DNA from: JBCCFW01 sp039029535
GTDB taxonomy: Bacteria > Acidobacteriota > JBCCFW01
Direction: 5' to 3'
Assembly (NCBI GenBank): GCA_039029535.1
Contig: JBCCFW010000139.1
Span: 1-21,127 of the forward strand
Length of the DNA stretch: 21,127 nucleotides
Position numbers and translations under genes: made by a program. The notes below the pieces were generated by a model. That model saw only the letters and a program-made list of their open reading frames with translations. It searched no databases and was not told the DNA's origin. Position 1 is the first letter of the stretch; every line of letters starts with the position of its first letter. Positions 18,043 to 21,127 of this stretch are shown here, piece after piece.

Positions 18043-20693
18043 TGGTCGGAGTCCGCTCGCAGCTCGGGAGATCGGTCGAAGTGCGAATTGCAGCCGCCTG
18101 GCACGTGTTCCTGGTCCTGTTCCTCACCGGCATCGCCGTCTTCCCCGCCTCCGCCATCGAAGTCACCGTCGTCGAGGGCGTCGTGTCCGGCGCGAGCTGC
18201 GAGCTGTTCGAGGTCGCCCCCGACGGCACGCTCGGTCCCTCCCTCGGAACCGCCATGACCGGCGCCACGGGAGTCGCGGACTTCGGCGACGCCATCGCCC
18301 ACCGCGGGACGGCTCTCGCCTCCTGCAGCGGCGGGACCTACACGGATGCCGCCAGTGGTGACTCCCTCGCAGCACCCACGATGCGCGCGGTGGTCACCCT
18401 CGCTACCGACAGCAGCCTCGCGGTCACCCCCCTGACGGAGATCGCGACCCGACTGGCGCTCGATGCGGGCGACCTCGCGTCCGCGCTCGGACCGGGAGGT
18501 GGCGCCGAGATCGTCGCCTCGGCCTTCGGCTTGACCGGCGTGGACCTCACGACGGTCGTCCCCAAGGACCTCGTGCTCGAGCCGTCGGGCACCGACGACG
18601 CCGGACGCTACGGCATCGTGCTGGCCCTGCTCTCGAAGATGCACGGCCGCGTGGACATCCCGCTCGACCAGCTCACGACCGAGCTGACCGCCGACCTCGC
18701 CGACGACGAGCTCGACGGATCGAACCTCACCGATCTCGGTCTCGGTCACCTCAGCTACGTGCTCGCCGTGGACGACCCCACCACGCCGGCCTACCTGAAC
18801 ATCGACACGGACGCACTGACGACGATCGCCGCCGACGCGGGCTTCGAGGTGTTCGACGGCGTCACGGTGACGCGCTCACTCCTCCTCGACGTCGACTCGG
18901 TGCGGCGCGAGCTCATCGACTTCGTCGCCTCGGAAGGGCTCGAGCCGCTCCCCCCCGCACCGGCGGTTTCCGACGAGATCTTCGCGCTCGGACAGGCCCT
19001 GGCCTTCGACAAGGTCCTCAGCGGCAACCAGGACGTCGCGTGTCTGACCTGTCATCACCCGGCGCTCGACACGGGTGACGCCCGCGCCCTCTCGCTCGGG
19101 GTCGGAGGAGACGGCCTCGGCCGCACGCGGACCGGCGGTGAGATGATCGCGCGGCACGCGCAGCCGCTCTACAACCTCGACCTCTTCGACAACCTGTTCT
19201 GGGACGGACGGGTCGAGCTCGACGACGAGGGCGAGATGTCGACGCCGGCCGGCGACCAGCTCACCGCCGAGATGCGCAACGTCTTCGGTCCGGAGGCGGG
19301 TGGCTTCGGCCTGGTCTCGGCGCAGGCCATGTTCCCCGTCGCGGACGGTCACGAGATGCGGGGAGCACCGGGCACCAACGAGCTGGCCGACCTGGCCGAC
19401 GACGACTTCACGGCCATCTGGGAGGCTCTCATGGAGCGTCTCGGTGCCATCCCCGAGTACGTGGAGCTCTTCGAAGCGGCCTACCCGGGTCAGAGCTTCG
19501 AGGACATGAGCTTCGCGCACGCGGCCAACGCCATCGCCGGGTTCCAGATCCGGGGCTTCGACCTGCGTGACAGCCCCTGGCAGGCCTTCGTCCTCGACGC
19601 CCAGGATGGCGTGCTCGACACGGTCGATCTCGACGAGGACACCCTGCGTGGTGGCCATCTCTTCTACAGCGTCGGTTGTCAGCAATGTCACTCGGGCTCG
19701 GTCATGTCGAACTTCGACTTCCACGTCTTGCCGACGGGACAGTTCGGTCCCGGCAAGGGCGTGGGCCTGGAAGGCCGCGAGGACCATGGTCGCGAGCTCA
19801 TCACGGGCGACCCGGCCGACCGCTACAAGTTCCGAACCCAGCCGCTGGCCAACATCGAGCTGACGGCGCCCTACGCCCACCTCGGCCAGTTCTCCTCCTT
19901 GGGCAATCACGTCGAGATCTACGCCAACCCACGCGGCTTCTGGATCCAGAAGTACGTCGAGGGCGTGCTCGGCGGAGAGCCCGCCTACCTGACCAACATC
20001 GACGCCGAGGAGCGGGCTCTCATGGAGAGCCAGGGCATGGGCCTCATCGACAACCGGGACGATCTCATCCCCGCCTTCGGGGCCGAGATCGCGTTGACCC
20101 GCCGGGAGTTCGACCGACTGGGCGCTCTGGATCTCCGTGGGCAAAAGACGGTTCTCCTGGCCTTCATGAACGCCCAGACCGATCCGGATGCGCTCGACAC
20201 CACCCACCTCATCCCACCGACCGTGCCGAGCGGGCTGCCGGTCTCCGTCTGCGAGCCCGGGAACAACGTCGACGACGACTGGCTCGGTGACTCCTGCGAC
20301 AACTGCCCACTGGACTACAACCCGTTCCAGGAGGACAGGGACGGTGACGGGGTCGGCGACGCGTGTGATTGCCGCGCCAATGATCCGGAACGAGGCACTC
20401 CACCAGCGGTACAGGGTGTCGTCGCTCAGCACCTGCCCGGGGGCGCCACGTCCTTCTCGTGGCAGCTCCAGACGGTCTCCGATCGCTACGACGTGATCCG
20501 AGGGTCGATCGCCCTGCTGCCCCTCGGCGCCTGCGTGAGCGATGCGGACGTCGATCCCACCGACTCGGAGTTCATGGAGATCGAGACTCCGCCCGCCGGC
20601 GAAGGCTGGTTCTACGTCGTCCGCGGCGTGGACGACGCCTGTGGCGGAGCCGGGACCTGGGGTCGCGACACGCCGCCGGGTGACTGCCCCTAG
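18042..20693 (+). CDS. Exported MauG/CCP-type di-heme protein with calcium-binding repeats and Fn3-like tail
   Basis: An 883-residue protein; the start is ATG 18042 or GTG 18081 (GGGAG ten bases upstream). A signal peptide ends near FPASA-IE. Residues about 40-290 form an N-terminal beta and helical region of unknown fold (VTVVEGVVSGASCELFEV, then AVTPLTEIATRLAL). Residues about 305-735 are a MauG/bacterial cytochrome c peroxidase-like module with C334-L-T-C337-H338 and C546-Q-Q-C549-H550, plus NLDLFDNLFWDGR, MRGAPGTNELADL and TAPYAHLGQF, all typical. It probably performs peroxide-dependent oxidation in the periplasm or on the surface. Residues about 742-777 (NCPLDYNPFQEDRDGDGVGD) are thrombospondin-3-type calcium repeats. 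The last 105 residues form an Fn3-like module ending GWFYVVRGVDDACGG and DCP. The partner substrate is unknown. Confidence 0.88.
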   Translation: MVGVRSQLGRSVEVRIAAAWHVFLVLFLTGIAVFPASAIEVTVVEGVVSGASCELFEVAPDGTLGPSLGTAMTGATGVADFGDAIAHRGTALASCSGGTYTDAASGDSLAAPTMRAVVTLATDSSLAVTPLTEIATRLALDAGDLASALGPGGGAEIVASAFGLTGVDLTTVVPKDLVLEPSGTDDAGRYGIVLALLSKMHGRVDIPLDQLTTELTADLADDELDGSNLTDLGLGHLSYVLAVDDPTTPAYLNIDTDALTTIAADAGFEVFDGVTVTRSLLLDVDSVRRELIDFVASEGLEPLPPAPAVSDEIFALGQALAFDKVLSGNQDVACLTCHHPALDTGDARALSLGVGGDGLGRTRTGGEMIARHAQPLYNLDLFDNLFWDGRVELDDEGEMSTPAGDQLTAEMRNVFGPEAGGFGLVSAQAMFPVADGHEMRGAPGTNELADLADDDFTAIWEALMERLGAIPEYVELFEAAYPGQSFEDMSFAHAANAIAGFQIRGFDLRDSPWQAFVLDAQDGVLDTVDLDEDTLRGGHLFYSVGCQQCHSGSVMSNFDFHVLPTGQFGPGKGVGLEGREDHGRELITGDPADRYKFRTQPLANIELTAPYAHLGQFSSLGNHVEIYANPRGFWIQKYVEGVLGGEPAYLTNIDAEERALMESQGMGLIDNRDDLIPAFGAEIALTRREFDRLGALDLRGQKTVLLAFMNAQTDPDALDTTHLIPPTVPSGLPVSVCEPGNNVDDDWLGDSCDNCPLDYNPFQEDRDGDGVGDACDCRANDPERGTPPAVQGVVAQHLPGGATSFSWQLQTVSDRYDVIRGSIALLPLGACVSDADVDPTDSEFMEIETPPAGEGWFYVVRGVDDACGGAGTWGRDTPPGDCP

Positions 20694-20722
20694 GACGCAG
20701 CGGCAAGGTAGAGCCCAAGTGC

Positions 20723-20739
20723 GAGCGATATCATCGCTC
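20723..20739. promoter_or_regulatory. Perfect inverted repeat directly before the last gene
   Basis: GAGCGATATCATCGCTC is a perfect 7-3-7 palindrome that ends one base before the ATG at 20740, in the place where a ribosome binding site would lie. As RNA it would hide the start region; as DNA it could be an operator. It could also help end the upstream transcript, whose stop is 30 bases before it. Confidence 0.45.
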
Positions 20740-21127
20740 ATGGCTTCATCTTGGCTGACAGCTCTCGTCGATCGAGCATCGCAACACCTGCCCGTCGCCT
20801 GGGCCGACTCCGCACCCTTCCGCGCCGTCGGTGTCGGACCCACGCCCATCCCGGAGCACGTGCCCGAGATCCGGATGCTGCGAGAGGAGGTCGACATTCA
20901 CCTCTTCTCGCGCGCGGCGGTCGTCGAGGCCAGCTTCGAGCTTCGCAACGAAGGCCACACGACGACCATCCCGGTGGGCTTCCCCCTGCTCGGAAAGCCG
21001 AGGCAGTTCGCAGGCGAAGCAACGCAGCTCCTGAACTTCGAGGCCTCGGTCGACGGCGCGGTCCTCTCGGACACGCAGGAAGAGTCACCGAACGAGGATT
21101 ACCCGACCTGGCGAGTCTGGGAGCAGA
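20740..21127 (+). CDS. Start of an exported-type protein, DUF4424-like, cut by window end
   Basis: The frame from ATG 20740 stays open to the window end (129 codons). Residues from about 27 on, AVGVGPTPIPEHVPEIRMLREEVDIHLFSRAAVVEASFELRNEGHTTTIPVGFPLLG, match a pattern I recall from DUF4424-like exported bacterial proteins: I-x-M-x-x-E-x-V-x-I, then V-x-x-x-F-x-x-x-N-x-G and a GFP turn. In those, this is an extracellular beta domain. The first 23 residues (MASSWLTALVDRASQHLPVAWADS) look like a degraded signal peptide: the VAWA-D cut site fits, but the hydrophobic core is broken by Asp, Arg and His, so the true start may differ. The start has no visible ribosome binding site, only the palindrome at 20723. 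Confidence 0.55.
   Translation, partial: MASSWLTALVDRASQHLPVAWADSAPFRAVGVGPTPIPEHVPEIRMLREEVDIHLFSRAAVVEASFELRNEGHTTTIPVGFPLLGKPRQFAGEATQLLNFEASVDGAVLSDTQEESPNEDYPTWRVWEQ

Noticed and set aside
18876..20897. A 673-codon open frame on the minus strand opposite the di-heme gene
   Set aside because: The opposite strand encodes two CxxCH heme motifs and many family signatures; the minus translation has no recognisable domain and the composition of a shadow frame.
1..21127. Possible CRISPR array, integron or mobile element
   Set aside because: No regularly spaced repeat, transposase, integrase or terminal inverted repeat is visible; the only regular repeats are the LRR codons.

Overview
The window is high-GC bacterial chromosomal DNA that is almost fully coding. 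It holds 23 protein genes, two of them cut by the window edges, plus one possible leader peptide. I see no rRNA, tRNA, CRISPR array, insertion sequence or phage gene. Several features point to a Gram-negative-type envelope: an OmpH/Skp-like chaperone, a lipoprotein, a di-heme c-type cytochrome, a large di-heme MauG-type protein with calcium-binding repeats, and an IPTL-CTERM-like sorting tail. The C-terminal Fn3-like modules on two large exported proteins resemble ones I associate with Acidobacteriota (Thermoanaerobaculia), Myxococcota and related uncultured lineages. That placement is a guess from memory; no marker gene is present.

Layout. 1-1455 (minus): DUF1697 protein, membrane-anchored LuxR-type regulator and an edge-truncated DUF4199 membrane protein. 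1508-4213 (minus): exported HEFGH zinc-peptidase-like protein with PKD and Fn3-like modules. 4341-5169 (plus): promoter, His-rich metal-binding protein and a zinc-type ArsR/SmtB repressor. 5138-6142 (minus): leucine-rich-repeat lipoprotein, divergent from a small membrane protein (6245-6610). 6750-7403: IPTL-CTERM-like exported protein. 7405-10303: AraC regulator divergent from an NmrA / DUF4345 / DUF1772 cassette. 10304-11065 (minus): di-heme c4-like cytochrome with a His-rich loop. 11227-14130 (plus): overlapping three-gene operon of a 213-residue unknown protein, a radical SAM protein with a reduced SPASM region, and an FGE/SUMF1-like protein. 14266-16600 (plus): OmpH/Skp-like chaperone, a nuclease-fold-like conserved protein and an O-methyltransferase. 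17947-16625 (minus): ArsR and two SRPBCC proteins under a perfect 18-bp operator. 17983-20693 (plus): possible leader peptide and MauG-type di-heme protein. 20740-21127: start of an exported-type protein cut by the window end.

The best candidate for an undescribed system is the trio at 11227-14130. Its stop and start codons overlap, so the genes are almost certainly co-translated, and it pairs a peptide-modifying type of radical SAM enzyme with an FGE-fold enzyme that keeps only one of the two copper-site cysteines. No short precursor peptide is visible, so the unknown 213-residue protein is the natural suspect for substrate or scaffold. The second is the zinc-type ArsR plus His-rich repeat protein, preceded by two dyads in an AT-rich promoter. 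A general trait is extremely tight convergent gene ends (32-bp overlap, 1 bp, 0 bp and 24 bp) without canonical U-tract terminators.
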